A DNA stretch of 64,000 nt from Planctomycetaceae bacterium (GCA_016794985.1 JAEUIQ010000046.1:23534-87533), one strand, 5' to 3'. Positions 18,903 through 28,755 are shown, counted from the first letter of the stretch. The notes: generated by a model from the letters alone, not told the origin. Made by a program: numbers and translations.

Positions 18903-20469
18903 TGTCGCGGATCGAGGCACTGTTGGTCAACAACATGACCAAACGGTCGATTCCGATTCCCAACCCACCCGCGGGTGGCATCCCGTTGCGAAGTGCACGA
19001 ATAAAGTCGTGGTCCATACGAGCCATGGAGTCTTCAGCTGACATCCCGGCGAGCTGCGTGCGAAACAGTGTTTCTTGCAAGTCCGGGTCGTTCAACTCGG
19101 TGTAGGCGTTGGCCAACTCCATGCCGTGAATGAACAGCTCGAATCGTTCGGCCACTTCCGGATTCTCCCGATTTCGCTTTGTCAACGGGCAAATGCTCGC
19201 GGGATAGTCCGTCACAAACACTGGACCGACCAACGTCTCTTCGACAAATTCTTCAAACACTTCGCTCTTGACGACGTCCGGATGCTTGCCGGCGGTCTGC
19301 AGGCCGCGACTTTCCGCAAACCTCGCCAGGGCCACCGCGTCCCAAGGATCAACCCCAGTCACCTGTTGTAATAGCTCGTGGTAGGTCGCACGTTGAAATG
19401 GTGGCGTGAAGTCAATGAACTTGTCTTCGCCCCAAGGCAGGCGATGCGGTGCACCGATCGAACGAATCGCTCCATCAATGATGGCTTCTGTCAGGTCCAT
19501 CATCGAGCGATAATCGCCGTAGGCCTGGTAAACTTCCATCATGGTAAATTCAGGATTATGTCGCGGACTAATTCCCTCATTGCGATAGACACGACCCAAT
19601 TCGAAGACTCTTTCCATCCCACCAACCAGTAGTCGCTTCAAATGCAGTTCCAACGCGATCCGCATTACCAGCGGCATGTCCAAGGTGTTGTGATGTGTTT
19701 CAAAAGGTCGGGCCGCCGCACCGCCAGCGATGGTATGCAATGTTGGGCCTTCAATTTCGACAAATTCGCGAGCCGCCAGGGTAGCTCGAATCGATTCGAC
19801 GATCTTGCTTCGGTTCCTGAACCGCTCGATCACGCCTTCGTTGTAGGCCAAATCGATATAACGGCGACGTTGACGCATTTCCGGATCGGTCAAACCCTTG
19901 TGCTTGTCCGGCGGCGGGTCCAACGTCTTCGTTAGTAAGTGAATCTTGGTCGCAAATACGGACAGCTCGCCTGTTTTGGTATAACGCAATTCACCATCGA
20001 CGCCAATCAAATCTCCCAAGTCCAAACACTGGATGATCTCCCAGTTGTCTGGGCCGACCTGATTCTGACCGACAAAGAGTTGGATTTCTCCCGTCCAATC
20101 ACGAATATCAATAAATTGCAGCTTGCCTTTATCGCGATGCAACACAATCCGCCCGGCGGCTCGGACTTTCGGTCCCACCACCTCGCCTTGCGGTTGCTGG
20201 GCGATCCAGCCGCGAAATTCGTTCTTGGTTGCTTCTGTGAGAGTCGGGATCGAGATCGTTTGCCCCTCGTGTGTCAGGTAAACGATACCACCGACTTGGG
20301 AGCGAATCTCCGAGATCCACTGACGATCGTCAAATCGCTGGCCGAAGGGATCCACTCCGAGTTCAAGCAAACGCTGTTGTTTCTTGCGGCGACTAGCAAC
20401 CAACGAGTTCAGGTCTTGTTCATCAACATTCCCCGAGGAAGTCGGGTCGTTCGCAGGCACATCGGACAT
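18871..20469 (-). CDS. lysS: Lysyl-tRNA synthetase, class II
   Basis: This 532-residue enzyme charges tRNA-Lys with lysine. The N-terminal OB-fold anticodon-binding domain contains RAAGRIVLHRDKGKLQFIDIRD. The class II motifs follow: motif 1 around RSKIVESIRATLAAREFVEIEGP, motif 2 in RVYRNEGISPRHNPEFTMME, and motif 3 GLGIGIDRLVMLLT near the C-terminus. Length is normal. It lies downstream of rnpA (69-base gap) in a minus-strand series, and a tRNA-Lys gene lies 4.7 kb upstream. Its 3' end overlaps the EEP-fold gene. Confidence 0.97.
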   Translation of the reverse strand: MSDVPANDPTSSGNVDEQDLNSLVASRRKKQQRLLELGVDPFGQRFDDRQWISEIRSQVGGIVYLTHEGQTISIPTLTEATKNEFRGWIAQQPQGEVVGPKVRAAGRIVLHRDKGKLQFIDIRDWTGEIQLFVGQNQVGPDNWEIIQCLDLGDLIGVDGELRYTKTGELSVFATKIHLLTKTLDPPPDKHKGLTDPEMRQRRRYIDLAYNEGVIERFRNRSKIVESIRATLAAREFVEIEGPTLHTIAGGAAARPFETHHNTLDMPLVMRIALELHLKRLLVGGMERVFELGRVYRNEGISPRHNPEFTMMEVYQAYGDYRSMMDLTEAIIDGAIRSIGAPHRLPWGEDKFIDFTPPFQRATYHELLQQVTGVDPWDAVALARFAESRGLQTAGKHPDVVKSEVFEEFVEETLVGPVFVTDYPASICPLTKRNRENPEVAERFELFIHGMELANAYTELNDPDLQETLFRTQLAGMSAEDSMARMDHDFIRALRNGMPPAGGLGIGIDRLVMLLTNSASIRDIILFPLLRAE

Positions 20470-20538
20470 GGATTCAATTCTTAAATAGGGAAGTCTTCAA
20501 TTCGACGTTTTGCCAAGAGCCACCTCGCGCTATGAATG

Positions 20539-20889
20539 CTAACGAGGTCGACGATTTTCCAAACGTCGCATCAAATTTAGCAGACTTTGCTCGATTTGGA
20601 ATCGGTCCGGCATGGCACCTCGTTTCGGACGAACCACCAAATCCCAACCTGTGGGGAGCTTTGCTTGCGAGCATCGAAACGATTCACGAATCAGCCGTTT
20701 CCAGCGATTACGCGTCACCGCATTTCCGACTTTCTTCGAGATGCTCAGCCCCAAACGTCGCTGCGAGTCCGGGCGGGGCAGGGCATTGATCACTAACAAA
20801 TGATCCGCCGAATAGAAACCACTCGCATAAACAGCGTCGAATTCTCGCGGGTTGCGAACCCGGCTCTCACGTGAAAATCGATTCGACAC
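20539..20889 (-). CDS. rnpA: Ribonuclease P protein component
   Basis: This 116-residue basic protein starts at GTG 20889. It shows the RnpA framework: FSRESRVRNPREFDAVYASG, LGLSISKKVGNAVTRNRWKR and LIRESFR, the last two being the RNA-contacting RNR region. RnpA assists the catalytic RNA in processing tRNA 5' ends. It lies 24 bases downstream of the permease gene and upstream of lysS. It is not beside rpmH and dnaA, the arrangement in most bacteria. Confidence 0.95.
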   Translation of the reverse strand: MSNRFSRESRVRNPREFDAVYASGFYSADHLLVINALPRPDSQRRLGLSISKKVGNAVTRNRWKRLIRESFRCSQAKLPTGWDLVVRPKRGAMPDRFQIEQSLLNLMRRLENRRPR

Positions 20890-20913
20890 GCCATTACCTT
20901 GACTGAGACTTGA

Positions 20914-22041
20914 TTAGTGACACGATGATGGGTCGTTTTTTCGCGAACCCCACAGTTTTTGCCCGGCAAAGTAAACAAACATCACCAGCAGCAATATCGC
21001 TGACGATTGGCTGAGCCAATGCGCAGCATCGTGCTGATGTTGATGCTCGTGCGATCCGTGAACTTCGGTTTGCCATGGTCCCAAGTTGTTGCCGGCAATG
21101 AACCAATCGAAAGCGTATGCGGCCAAGATCGATCCCAAAATGACGGTGACCATGTAGGTCAGAAACGCCGTGCGATCGAAGGATCGGTAAATGGCTCCCA
21201 TCGTGGCCAGATTGGTTGCTGGTCCTGCGACCAAGAACACGATCGTGGCTCCAACCGACAATCCCCCGTGCACCAATGCGGCGGCGACCGAAACCGATGC
21301 AGTCGCACACACATACAGCGGCAAGCTGATCAGCAAGGAAACCGGAATTTGCAGCCAACTTCGTTCGGGTCCTAACCATTCTTGAATGGCGCCCATCGGA
21401 AAGCAACTCTTGATCACTGCCGATAAGAGGACTCCAATAAGAATCCAAACATAGATCGAACGGATGATCTCGATGGCTTGCTTGCAGCTGACGACCAAGT
21501 ATTGCAACGATCCAGCGAAGCCTCCTTTGGCAATTGCCGGTTCAGGCTCTGGAGTTGGTGCAGGTTGAAGGACCGGAAGCGATAACAGGCTCCCGCTGGC
21601 GGAATTTGACGATTTGGGAGTCCGTTTGGTTCGCGATCGCTCGAGATATTCGATCACAACACCTGCGACGCTGCCCAAGATCAAGGCGACAACCACTTTA
21701 AAGATTGCCAACGGCCAGCCGAGCAAAGCGGCCGTTACCAGAACCGAATCGACACCCGTTTGGGGAGTGGCAACCAAGAAGCTGATACTTGAACCTTGGC
21801 TGGCCCCGCTCTTTCGCAGACCGATACCCGTTGGAATCACGGCACAACTGCAAAGTGGCAACGGAATGCCGAACAAGGCCGCCCACAGAACACCGGCATA
21901 ACCTTGCAATCGCTTTTTAATAAATGCAACCGGAGCGAGTCCATGGATCAGTCCCGCGACGAAAGCACCCAACAAGAACCACGGCGCGAGTTCGCAGAGC
22001 ACCGACCAGCAATCCAGCAGAATCGTCAGTAGTACACGCAC
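20914..22041 (-). CDS. SO_0444/DUF318-type permease, putative metal efflux
   Basis: This 375-residue membrane protein starts at GTG 22041, 39 bases after the kinase gene. It has about eight to ten membrane segments in two halves separated by a hydrophilic linker (about 140-180). The first half carries the family motif PLCSCAVIPTG and FLVATPQTGVDS; the second half repeats a related pattern (PLYVCATASVSVAAAL and VAGPATNLATMG). A histidine-rich loop, HGSHEHQHQHDAAHW, lies near the C-terminus and suggests divalent or copper ion handling. Members are annotated as Cu/Zn efflux permeases; the substrate here is inferred only. Confidence 0.85.
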   Translation of the reverse strand: MRVLLTILLDCWSVLCELAPWFLLGAFVAGLIHGLAPVAFIKKRLQGYAGVLWAALFGIPLPLCSCAVIPTGIGLRKSGASQGSSISFLVATPQTGVDSVLVTAALLGWPLAIFKVVVALILGSVAGVVIEYLERSRTKRTPKSSNSASGSLLSLPVLQPAPTPEPEPAIAKGGFAGSLQYLVVSCKQAIEIIRSIYVWILIGVLLSAVIKSCFPMGAIQEWLGPERSWLQIPVSLLISLPLYVCATASVSVAAALVHGGLSVGATIVFLVAGPATNLATMGAIYRSFDRTAFLTYMVTVILGSILAAYAFDWFIAGNNLGPWQTEVHGSHEHQHQHDAAHWLSQSSAILLLVMFVYFAGQKLWGSRKNDPSSCH

Positions 22042-22080
22042 TTGTCACTCTTTCCCTTACATTCAGCGAATGCCAAGTTC

Positions 22081-23919
22081 TCAAGACCGTCCCAGTTCGC
22101 TTCTTCGTCGCTGCCGATAGTATTTCAAACCCGGAAAAAAGAAGCAACCGGCGGAAACCACTCCAAACAAAGTGTGTCCCCAACTTGGGTACCAGGCCAT
22201 TGGGAACGCCGTGAGAAAGAGAACCAGCGCCTGAACGTAAAAAGTCCCCGACAACATTCCTGCTTTGACCAAAAACACCATCGAGCTGATGACGCCCAAC
22301 ATCGGTGCCAACGCCAACGGTTCTAGTTCCAAATAACTCTCTAAAGCAAAAAGCGAGATACTAGCGACAAGGCTTGCGGCCCAGACATGGGCGATCTGGC
22401 GTTCGACAAACGTCACTGGCCCCATTTGTCTGCGAACCAACGTGAAGACAGCCGCCCAAGTGCCAAAGCCTACGCACCACAGCAGAAAGTAATTCCATCG
22501 CGTTCCCGTATTTGTCCAATACATAACATCGGTCGCGAAACATGCCAAAAACAAGATCAAGGCATGCCACATCCACAGCAGCCCCCAATTCTCCAAGACG
22601 TTGGCGTGGTACGTCTCGCGAAACATTCGCGACAGGACGTCTGTCAAGCGACCGCTGGTGGCCACCAATGGCTCGTTCTTAACGTAGGCCATCAAGTCGT
22701 TAGCGAGTTCTCCGGCTGTGCGATAACGCAAGTCGACTGGTTTTTGGAGACACTTCATCGCGACGCGTTCCAAGTCACGGTCCGCCTCGGCGCGAATACT
22801 TCGCGGCGAAACGGGATCTTGCTCGCGAACCATCAAGACGGTTTCGAGCGGTGACTTTCCAATGAACGGGGCGCGTCCGGCCAAGCAATAATACAAGATG
22901 GCGCCCAGCGAGTAGATGTCGCTGGCCGGTCCTGCATCACCCCGGCGTCCGCAGGCGGCTTCGGGTGCCATATATGCCGGCGTGCCCACGATGGCACCTG
23001 TGATGGTCAATGGTTCGGCATCGTTGACTGAATTCGCATCAATGTTCGACTGCTGGACGTGAGACTTGGCTAGTCCAAAATCGACAACGTGGGGATTCAA
23101 GTTCTCATCAATCAAGATGTTGGAAGGCTTGAGATCGCGATGGAGCACACCTCGTTCGTGCGCGTATTGAATTGCCGACGCGACTTTGGCCAAGATCTCG
23201 GCGATAACGTTGGGAGCTGGGTTCAACAACAAGTATTCGGTCAGCGTGCAACCTTCGATCAGTTGCATTGCCAACAGAGCATGACGCCCATCATCCGTGT
23301 ACTGATAGACTTTGGTAATGTACGGGTGATCCAAACATGCTGCCGCTTCCGCTTCACTGCGAAACCGCAATCTTTCCTCCCGAGTGGCCAACGAGCCTCG
23401 CAAGATGAGCTTGAGGGCCACAAAACGATTGAGACTAATCTGACGGGCTCGATATACGACACCCATTCCGCCGCGACCCAATTCTGCCAACAATTCAAAA
23501 TCACCAAAGGTGGTCGGAAGTTGCGGTGCGATGTCGGCGCTGTTGGAATTGTCCCCCGTTTGTATGACCGGTTGGGATTCCAACATCAAGCGATCCAGCG
23601 TGTCGCCCGATTTGGCCATTTGTTCGGCCGCTTCGTCGGCTCGCAGTTTGCCAACCGCTTGAGCCACGACCATCGTTCCCCACAAATCACGAATATCGGC
23701 TTCAAATTCGGGGTATCGCTCAATCGCTTGGTCCAAGCTCAAATCTTCGCCCGCTTGCAAACGATTCGACAAATCAAACAAAGCCAGGGCCACTGCTTCC
23801 TCGGAAAGGGAGTCAGTGACTGGGGCGGGACCGTCGTCAGGCGTCTTGCTTTGTTCCACAAACTTCCCATCGGAATCGGTGCCGAATCCTCGAATACCGG
23901 TCGACACACCATTGTACAT
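22081..23919 (-). CDS. PknB-like Ser/Thr protein kinase with C-terminal membrane domain
   Basis: This 612-residue protein has an acidic N-terminal region, then a complete protein kinase domain: the glycine loop GRGGMGVV (148-155), Lys170 in VALKLI, HRDLKPSN (260-267), DFG (280-282) and an APE-like YMAPEA. About six membrane helices follow from about 450, so the catalytic part faces the cytoplasm. There are no PASTA or sensor repeats outside. Such Hanks-type kinases are very numerous in planctomycetes. It starts 24 bases after ispG, and the junction contains repeats described separately. Target unknown. Confidence 0.95.
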   Translation of the reverse strand: MYNGVSTGIRGFGTDSDGKFVEQSKTPDDGPAPVTDSLSEEAVALALFDLSNRLQAGEDLSLDQAIERYPEFEADIRDLWGTMVVAQAVGKLRADEAAEQMAKSGDTLDRLMLESQPVIQTGDNSNSADIAPQLPTTFGDFELLAELGRGGMGVVYRARQISLNRFVALKLILRGSLATREERLRFRSEAEAAACLDHPYITKVYQYTDDGRHALLAMQLIEGCTLTEYLLLNPAPNVIAEILAKVASAIQYAHERGVLHRDLKPSNILIDENLNPHVVDFGLAKSHVQQSNIDANSVNDAEPLTITGAIVGTPAYMAPEAACGRRGDAGPASDIYSLGAILYYCLAGRAPFIGKSPLETVLMVREQDPVSPRSIRAEADRDLERVAMKCLQKPVDLRYRTAGELANDLMAYVKNEPLVATSGRLTDVLSRMFRETYHANVLENWGLLWMWHALILFLACFATDVMYWTNTGTRWNYFLLWCVGFGTWAAVFTLVRRQMGPVTFVERQIAHVWAASLVASISLFALESYLELEPLALAPMLGVISSMVFLVKAGMLSGTFYVQALVLFLTAFPMAWYPSWGHTLFGVVSAGCFFFPGLKYYRQRRRSELGRS

Positions 23920-23944
23920 GGTGTCGATGGTCGATGGTGTCGAT
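23918..23944. repeat. Direct and inverted repeats at the ispG-kinase junction
   Basis: ATGGTGTCGAT occurs at 23918-23928 and again at 23934-23944. The first copy also forms an inverted repeat with the bases to its left: ACACCAT at 23906-23912 and ATGGTGT at 23918-23924, around a TGTAC centre. The hairpin encloses the kinase start codon (23917-23919, minus strand). Confidence 0.6.
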
Positions 23945-25092
23945 CAACCGCTCGTATTTTTTCGGGCAATCAAGTCATCCAGCTCGCTTTTCAAACGCGG
24001 CAGGATTTCTTCATAAGGATACTGGCCCAGTTCAATCGGGCCACGCTTTAGGTTGACAAAATTAGGGCCACACCACAAACCAAGATCCGCATCGTCCGTT
24101 TCTCCGGGGCCGTTGACGCGACAACCCATCACGGCGATCGTCAATTGGTGTTTCGCGGCATAGGCAGTCATCGCTTTGACCTGTTGCGCCAATTCTACGA
24201 AGGCGGCGTTTTCCACCCGCGAGCAACTGGGGCAAGAGATAATGTTCAACCCGTCACCGAAATTCACGACGCTGCGAACGCGGCCCGCATAGATGTCGCT
24301 CAAGATTTCACGGGCTGCTGAAATTTCCAATCCCTTTTGCGGGTTGGGCACCGTAAGCGAGACCCGAACCGTATCGCCGATCCCGTGCCCAATCAACTGC
24401 TCGAACGCCACTCGAGTCTTGATAATCCCATCCGGAGGTAGTCCAGCTTCCGTCACCCCCAAGTGAATCGGAACGTCCGGTCGCTGTGCCGCGAAGCGAC
24501 GATTGATTTCAACCACTTTGCTCGGGTCGGAATCCTTCAACGACACGCAATATCGTGTGAATCCTAAATCGTCCAACTCCCGGCAATGCGCCCAAGCGCT
24601 TTCCAGCATCGGGCTGATGGAGTCATGGGCCGGAAATCGATCCTTCAAATCTGGGTCCACACTGCCGCAATTCACGCCCACGCGCAAAGCGATGTCATGA
24701 TCAACGGCAACTTTGGCCAAAAAGGCGACTTTTTCCTGCCAAGGCTTTTGCTTCTCATGGTGATACAAGTGGCCCGGGTTGTAGCGAACCTTGTCCACGT
24801 GCGGAGCTACTTCCTCGGCTAAGCGGTAGCTTTCCTGCAAGTCTACGCAAAGATTGGCCGTGGTCTGCTTGCGAATCTCCGCGACGGCGGAAGCATCTTT
24901 CTTGCTGTCCACCGCAATTCGGACGACGTCGGCCCCCGCTTCATGCATCAAATTGACCAACCAAACGGTCGCATCGATGTCTTGGGTACTGGTCGCCGTC
25001 ATGCTTTGAACCGCAATCGGATGCCCACTACCAATGGTGACGGACCCAATGCGAACTGACCGAGTGGGATTGCGTTGAATATTCACGTTCAC
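23944..25092 (-). CDS. ispG: 4-hydroxy-3-methylbut-2-enyl diphosphate synthase
   Basis: This 382-residue [4Fe-4S] enzyme reductively converts MEcPP to HMBPP in the penultimate step of the MEP isoprenoid pathway. It begins [22 protein letters not shown], as expected for the TIM barrel. It holds the cluster cysteines in SCPSC (two) and GCRVNGPGE (one) near the C-terminus. Length matches the bacterial two-domain form without the plant insert. It is the first protein gene of the minus-strand block, 40 bases downstream of tRNA-Lys, and co-transcription is possible. Confidence 0.97.
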   Translation of the reverse strand: MNVNIQRNPTRSVRIGSVTIGSGHPIAVQSMTATSTQDIDATVWLVNLMHEAGADVVRIAVDSKKDASAVAEIRKQTTANLCVDLQESYRLAEEVAPHVDKVRYNPGHLYHHEKQKPWQEKVAFLAKVAVDHDIALRVGVNCGSVDPDLKDRFPAHDSISPMLESAWAHCRELDDLGFTRYCVSLKDSDPSKVVEINRRFAAQRPDVPIHLGVTEAGLPPDGIIKTRVAFEQLIGHGIGDTVRVSLTVPNPQKGLEISAAREILSDIYAGRVRSVVNFGDGLNIISCPSCSRVENAAFVELAQQVKAMTAYAAKHQLTIAVMGCRVNGPGETDDADLGLWCGPNFVNLKRGPIELGQYPYEEILPRLKSELDDLIARKNTSG

Positions 25093-25132
25093 GTTTCCAA
25101 ACCACCCACGGCCATAAAAAATCGGCCACTAA

Positions 25133-25205
25133 TGGGAGCGCTGGGGCTCGAACCCAGGACCTACGGATTAAAAGTCCGGTGCTCTACCGACTGAGCTACG
25201 CTCCC
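25133..25205 (-). tRNA. tRNA-Lys (anticodon TTT)
   Basis: Read on the minus strand the 73 bases fold as a cloverleaf. The acceptor stem is GGGAGCG/CGCTCCC with discriminator A. The D stem is GCTC/GAGC, the anticodon loop CTTTTAA, and the T arm CTGGG-TTCGAGC-CCCAG. CCA is not encoded. The outermost anticodon-stem pair is a C.U mismatch (27-43), where E. coli tRNA-Lys has G.U. Coordinates exclude any 3' trailer. Confidence 0.97.
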
Positions 25206-25739
25206 TTACTGTCGTAAGCCACTGATTTTCAGCGGTTTACGTTAAACGTCTGCCAGGCCCACCTAGGTCATTCGAGCCTTGCCGATCCAAGCCAACCGGC
25301 TGAACAATTTCGCCGAGCCAAAACCAGGTTCTCATCACTAGGTCACCAGCAGTAGGTGGCCAGTACTCGGTCTCCTGTACTGCGTTCCCGACTCTATGTC
25401 CAACCGAAATCGATCCCACACCATGCGTTCGGTCGCCTGGCGACGGGGGCACCCTATCGCCGGAACTCGGCGGGGTGACCTAATCAAGGGTCGCAATCCT
25501 AGCAAGGCATTGTCCGCAAGGCAAGGGGCGCGTTAACGAGACGCGGCAAACAAGCGACCGAGACATGACCAAAATCTGCGACTGGCTAACCTTGAACCGT
25601 CATTCCTACGACTTCGAACCGCCACGGGAACTGGGGGATGTTGAGGCGATCTGCAGAAGGAATTGCCGGAGGCGAATGGCGTGCGCTCCATCGAATCTAA
25701 AGCCGAAAGGTTCGGTACAGGAACGAGTCCTCCAAGCCT
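25206..25739. other. Non-coding stretch upstream of tRNA-Lys
   Basis: No convincing gene is visible. It must hold the tRNA-Lys promoter at its left end. A short perfect hairpin (CCGAA-AGG-TTCGG) lies near 25702-25714. Short open frames here look random. Confidence 0.45.
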
Positions 25740-26198
25740 TCAGCTTGGAACATCAAACATAATTCGGAAAATTTCCTCGGGCATGGCGAAGAAAATGATG
25801 GACAGCACCACAACTACGAAAAAAGCCGCTATCGGCGATAGAATTGCCGATGCAATCATGGATATCAACCAGTTTTGCTTCTGCTTTCGTGAATCAAGGA
25901 CCTGAGCGGTGGTTAAGTTAAACACTCCGATAAGCGAGCCAACAATTAATCCAACCAGGAATCCCAAGCCAAGGAAAAGCATGTTTCCAAACAGAGTCAA
26001 GTCAACCGATTTTCCGGCATACATTCCCCCTGCCGCGAAGTTGGGCCACCAAATCGAAATTGCTGCAGAAGTCGCACCTATGGCAACTATCGCAAGGAAT
26101 CTCGTAGTTGGAGAATCCGCCCTTGAGTGAATCAATTCCTCGACAGAAACGGGCGGCAACAAAGCAACTGAATCCGGGATTTGGTATGGATTAGCCAT
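25740..26198 (-). CDS. Small NPYxxP-type membrane protein
   Basis: This 152-residue protein is not a member of any family I can name. It begins MANPYQIP, the N-terminal NPYxxP motif seen in many small planctomycete membrane proteins. After a 30-residue cytoplasmic-type segment it has four hydrophobic helices (about 34-50, 66-92, 110-125 and 128-143). No catalytic motif is seen. It stands alone on the minus strand, with a conserved non-coding box upstream that is shared with the gene at 28756-29202 (see repeat entry). Confidence 0.75.
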   Translation of the reverse strand: MANPYQIPDSVALLPPVSVEELIHSRADSPTTRFLAIVAIGATSAAISIWWPNFAAGGMYAGKSVDLTLFGNMLFLGLGFLVGLIVGSLIGVFNLTTAQVLDSRKQKQNWLISMIASAILSPIAAFFVVVVLSIIFFAMPEEIFRIMFDVPS

Positions 26199-26214
26199 TT
26201 TGTTTGAGCCAGAT

Positions 26215-26312
26215 AACTTATTGCTATCGAATCGGCGGCAGCTGAGACGGGATTACTAGGGGCATTTGGTTCATTGGCAATCGTTTAGATTGATTGTTGA
26301 ACTTGGCCGACG
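26215..26312 (-). repeat. Conserved box upstream of the NPYxxP gene, copy A
   Basis: Two blocks are shared with the region 29217-29315. One is AACTTATTGC...GACGGGAT (26215-26253), about three quarters identical by eye to 29217-29251. The other is GTTGAACTTGGCCGACG (26296-26312), 16 of 17 bases identical to 29299-29315. In both places the second block starts 97-98 bases before the start codon. Confidence 0.6.
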
Positions 26313-27732
26313 GAGGGGGAAGCCGCGAATCGTGCTAGAGGCCTACCGCCTTACCCGGCAGCGGCTTGTGCAGATTCGAATCACTTCGCTCCGCAGCTGA
26401 CCGCAATTTTAACAAGGTATGGATGGCGATTGCAACAAGAACTTGAGTTGGAAGACGGTGGTCTTTCTCTGTTGCACGGGAGTTTGCGATGCGATCGATT
26501 GGAGATATTCACGAGTAAAGCGTAGCGCGATCATCGCGGGCCTAAGGAATTTCCCAGCGATAGGGCCCCACAGGCAGGCCGCCACTGAGCTTGCTCGGTG
26601 GAGCAAGGATTCATCACTAAAGGCAACGACACCACAGCTAGAGTTTTAGGCCGTAAGACCGACTCGGCTTCAGACATGCCTGCAAATAGGCCGATCGTGT
26701 TTCATCTTGGGTACAGATTAGTTCGAACCTGCGATCATAAACCATTGCGGTCTCGGTCGAGTTGTTCTGCGAAACAAGCTTGTCCCTCGACGCTTCCCTC
26801 GCGGTCGGTGTTGAGTTCGCTTTAGTGTTGAATCCTTAGCTCAACCGAGGCGAGCTCGGTTGGGGCCCACTCGCCGCTGAGTCCTACAGTTGTAGAGGAA
26901 CATCTGCTTAGCAAACGGTCCCGATCACTCGAAGTGGAAATCCTCTGCTTGGGGCTCCGAGCCAAGATGCGGATCTGATCGTTGTCACCCTCCCTAACGG
27001 GACGGCGAGGGACTCAACGGCGTCGTTGGAAGAGTTGTGGATGTTGGACCCGTTCGGTTGGTTCCATTGGTTAGCATCAGGTCATGCTACGCAGGTACCG
27101 TTCAAACCATTCTCCGAAGTACGATGTGCGGCGTGTGCACCCTGATGCGGCGACGTCGTGATGCACTGTTTGGGATAAAGGCCCGAATGGACCGGCACAA
27201 CCCTGGCCGGTTTGCGCAAGGCACCGGTGTGAACGTAATGTCCGTAGCAAACTGGCCTGGCAGGCCGACACAATGGCCAAAGTATTTGCTTCGCGGCATT
27301 GCCGATGCGAGTGACCGCGATTTCAAAACATCCCATTCACTTGGCACTGGGCAATCACTCCTTTGCGTATCTGGACTGCGGATAAGAAATGCACCAATGA
27401 AGAACTCGACAACGACGATGAAACAAGATTCATGGCAGCAGAAACCTGAACTTCAAAAACGCCGTCGAGTATCGCGTCAGGCGGAGCTACAGACTACGTC
27501 CGAAAATCAGTCCGTTCATTGCCAGCGAAGCAGTCAACCGAATTCAAATCTCCGTACCAATCAACCGTTCGAGGCTAGACAAATACAAAATGGAAGCAAC
27601 GAACAACAAGCGTTCCGCGTCTTGAACGTGCTTGAGAGTCCAGAGCAATTCCGATACCAGAATTAAAAAACCGTTGTCAAGAAGGTTAGAGATAATGCTC
27701 TGAGGCGAATGGCTTCGGGCTTCTTGGACAAT

Positions 27733-27782
27733 GGCCTTGACCTTCGGCTCCGCTCCTCCCGTCGCTCCGTGAAGTCAAAGCC
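27733..27782. repeat. attC-like imperfect hairpin downstream of the VOC gene
   Basis: Arms GGCCTTGACCTTC (27733-27745) and GAAGTCAAAGCC (27771-27782) pair at 11 of 12 positions, with one C.A mismatch and one unpaired C (27742). The loop is 25 bases. An unpaired base within the arms is a trait of integron attC sites. The canonical GTT/AAC core ends are not clear here, so this is only a resemblance. Confidence 0.4.
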
Positions 27783-27789
27783 TAATTTC

Positions 27790-28206
27790 TTATCCGACGT
27801 TCTGCTTGTTTGAGACATTAGGTTCGAGGAGATCCCAAAGGTTTCCGTACAGATCCTCGAAGACCGCGACGATTCCATACGACTCAGTTTTTGGCTTTCG
27901 AACAAACTTAACACCTCGATTAATCATCTGTTGATAGTCACGATGAAGATCATCTGTGTAAAGAAATAGAAACACGCGACCGCCAGCTTGATTCCCGATG
28001 GCCGCACGCTGAGCCTCAGATGTAGCGCGTGCTAAGAGCAACATACAGCCAGAAGCATTGGGAGGTGCAACCAGAACCCAGCGTTTATCCTGATCAGGCA
28101 CATAGGTGTCCTCGACAAGACTGAAGTTCAAAACCTTCGTGAAGAAATCAATCGCTTCATCATACTCTCGAACCAGTAACGCCACGTGTGCAAGCTGTTG
28201 CTTCAT
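27790..28206 (-). CDS. VOC-superfamily (glyoxalase/bleomycin-resistance fold) protein
   Basis: I use the ATG at 28206 (MKQQLAHVALLV), which begins at the usual first beta strand, giving 138 residues; an upstream in-frame start at 28251 adds 15 residues that look random. The single VOC unit shows HVALLVREYDEAIDFFTKVL, a middle FLFLYTDDL strand and a final VAVFEDLYGNLWDLLEP. His7 and the last Glu fit metal-ligand positions, and the DLYGN motif is typical. Members act as metal-dependent lyases, dioxygenases or binding proteins; substrate unknown. The neighbourhood is accessory. Confidence 0.87.
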   Translation of the reverse strand: MKQQLAHVALLVREYDEAIDFFTKVLNFSLVEDTYVPDQDKRWVLVAPPNASGCMLLLARATSEAQRAAIGNQAGGRVFLFLYTDDLHRDYQQMINRGVKFVRKPKTESYGIVAVFEDLYGNLWDLLEPNVSNKQNVG

Positions 28207-28755
28207 TTCCACCTGTCGTTTCAGTACTTGTCTTGAGGGGGAGTCGGACAACGACCGCCATCAGGGAGTGACGGGAGTTGATTTTGCCTTCAGGAAACGC
28301 CGGCCGCCGCCACTCGCGGGCATCGGATTGCGTATGCATAGCATGCCGACTTACTTGTGGAGAACAAGTCCCTTGTACGAGACCGCGACCCTACGGAAAG
28401 CAATATACCAACTGTCTTTTCACAAAGGAACAAGCACGAGAGGGTCGCCACTGCGCCAGGCGTGACCGTCCATAGAAAAGAAGATCACGAAGGTATGCGA
28501 CAACGCCGAGCTAGGCTTTGCCGCCGAACACTTCGACCGGGCGCCCGCCGAACCGCCAGTCATACGCCGGGCCGTAGGGACCGAAACAATGAACGCTGAT
28601 GATACTATCATCACCTTTCATCGACAAAACCACCCACGAACTCCGAGTGTAACCTCTTCCCGGAATCGCCTAGTGCGGACCCGCATGCCGAATAGTGTGG
28701 AAACTGCGTCAGCAATGGTGGCGGCTATTGGATCTCCACTGCTTAGTCGGCAGTA
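28207..28755. other. Non-coding stretch between VOC gene and membrane-protein gene
   Basis: No supported gene. A short hairpin ACTTGT-GGAGA-ACAAGT lies near 28352-28368, and a weak bulged repeat pair (CCGAATAG / CTATTGG) lies at 28688-28695 and 28725-28731. Confidence 0.4.

Larger units (their letters stand above)
26199..27789. other. 1.6 kb without a supported gene
   Basis: Apart from the conserved box at its left end and the hairpin at its right end I see nothing coding. The longest open frame (27037-27666, plus strand, 209 codons) is rich in Arg, Gln, Ser and Cys, has no domain-like pattern and is overlapped by open frames on the other strand. It may be relic DNA. Confidence 0.45.

Noticed and set aside
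27037..27666. 209-codon open frame on the plus strand in the accessory stretch
   Set aside because: Low-complexity composition, no domain pattern and overlapping frames on the other strand; more likely chance.
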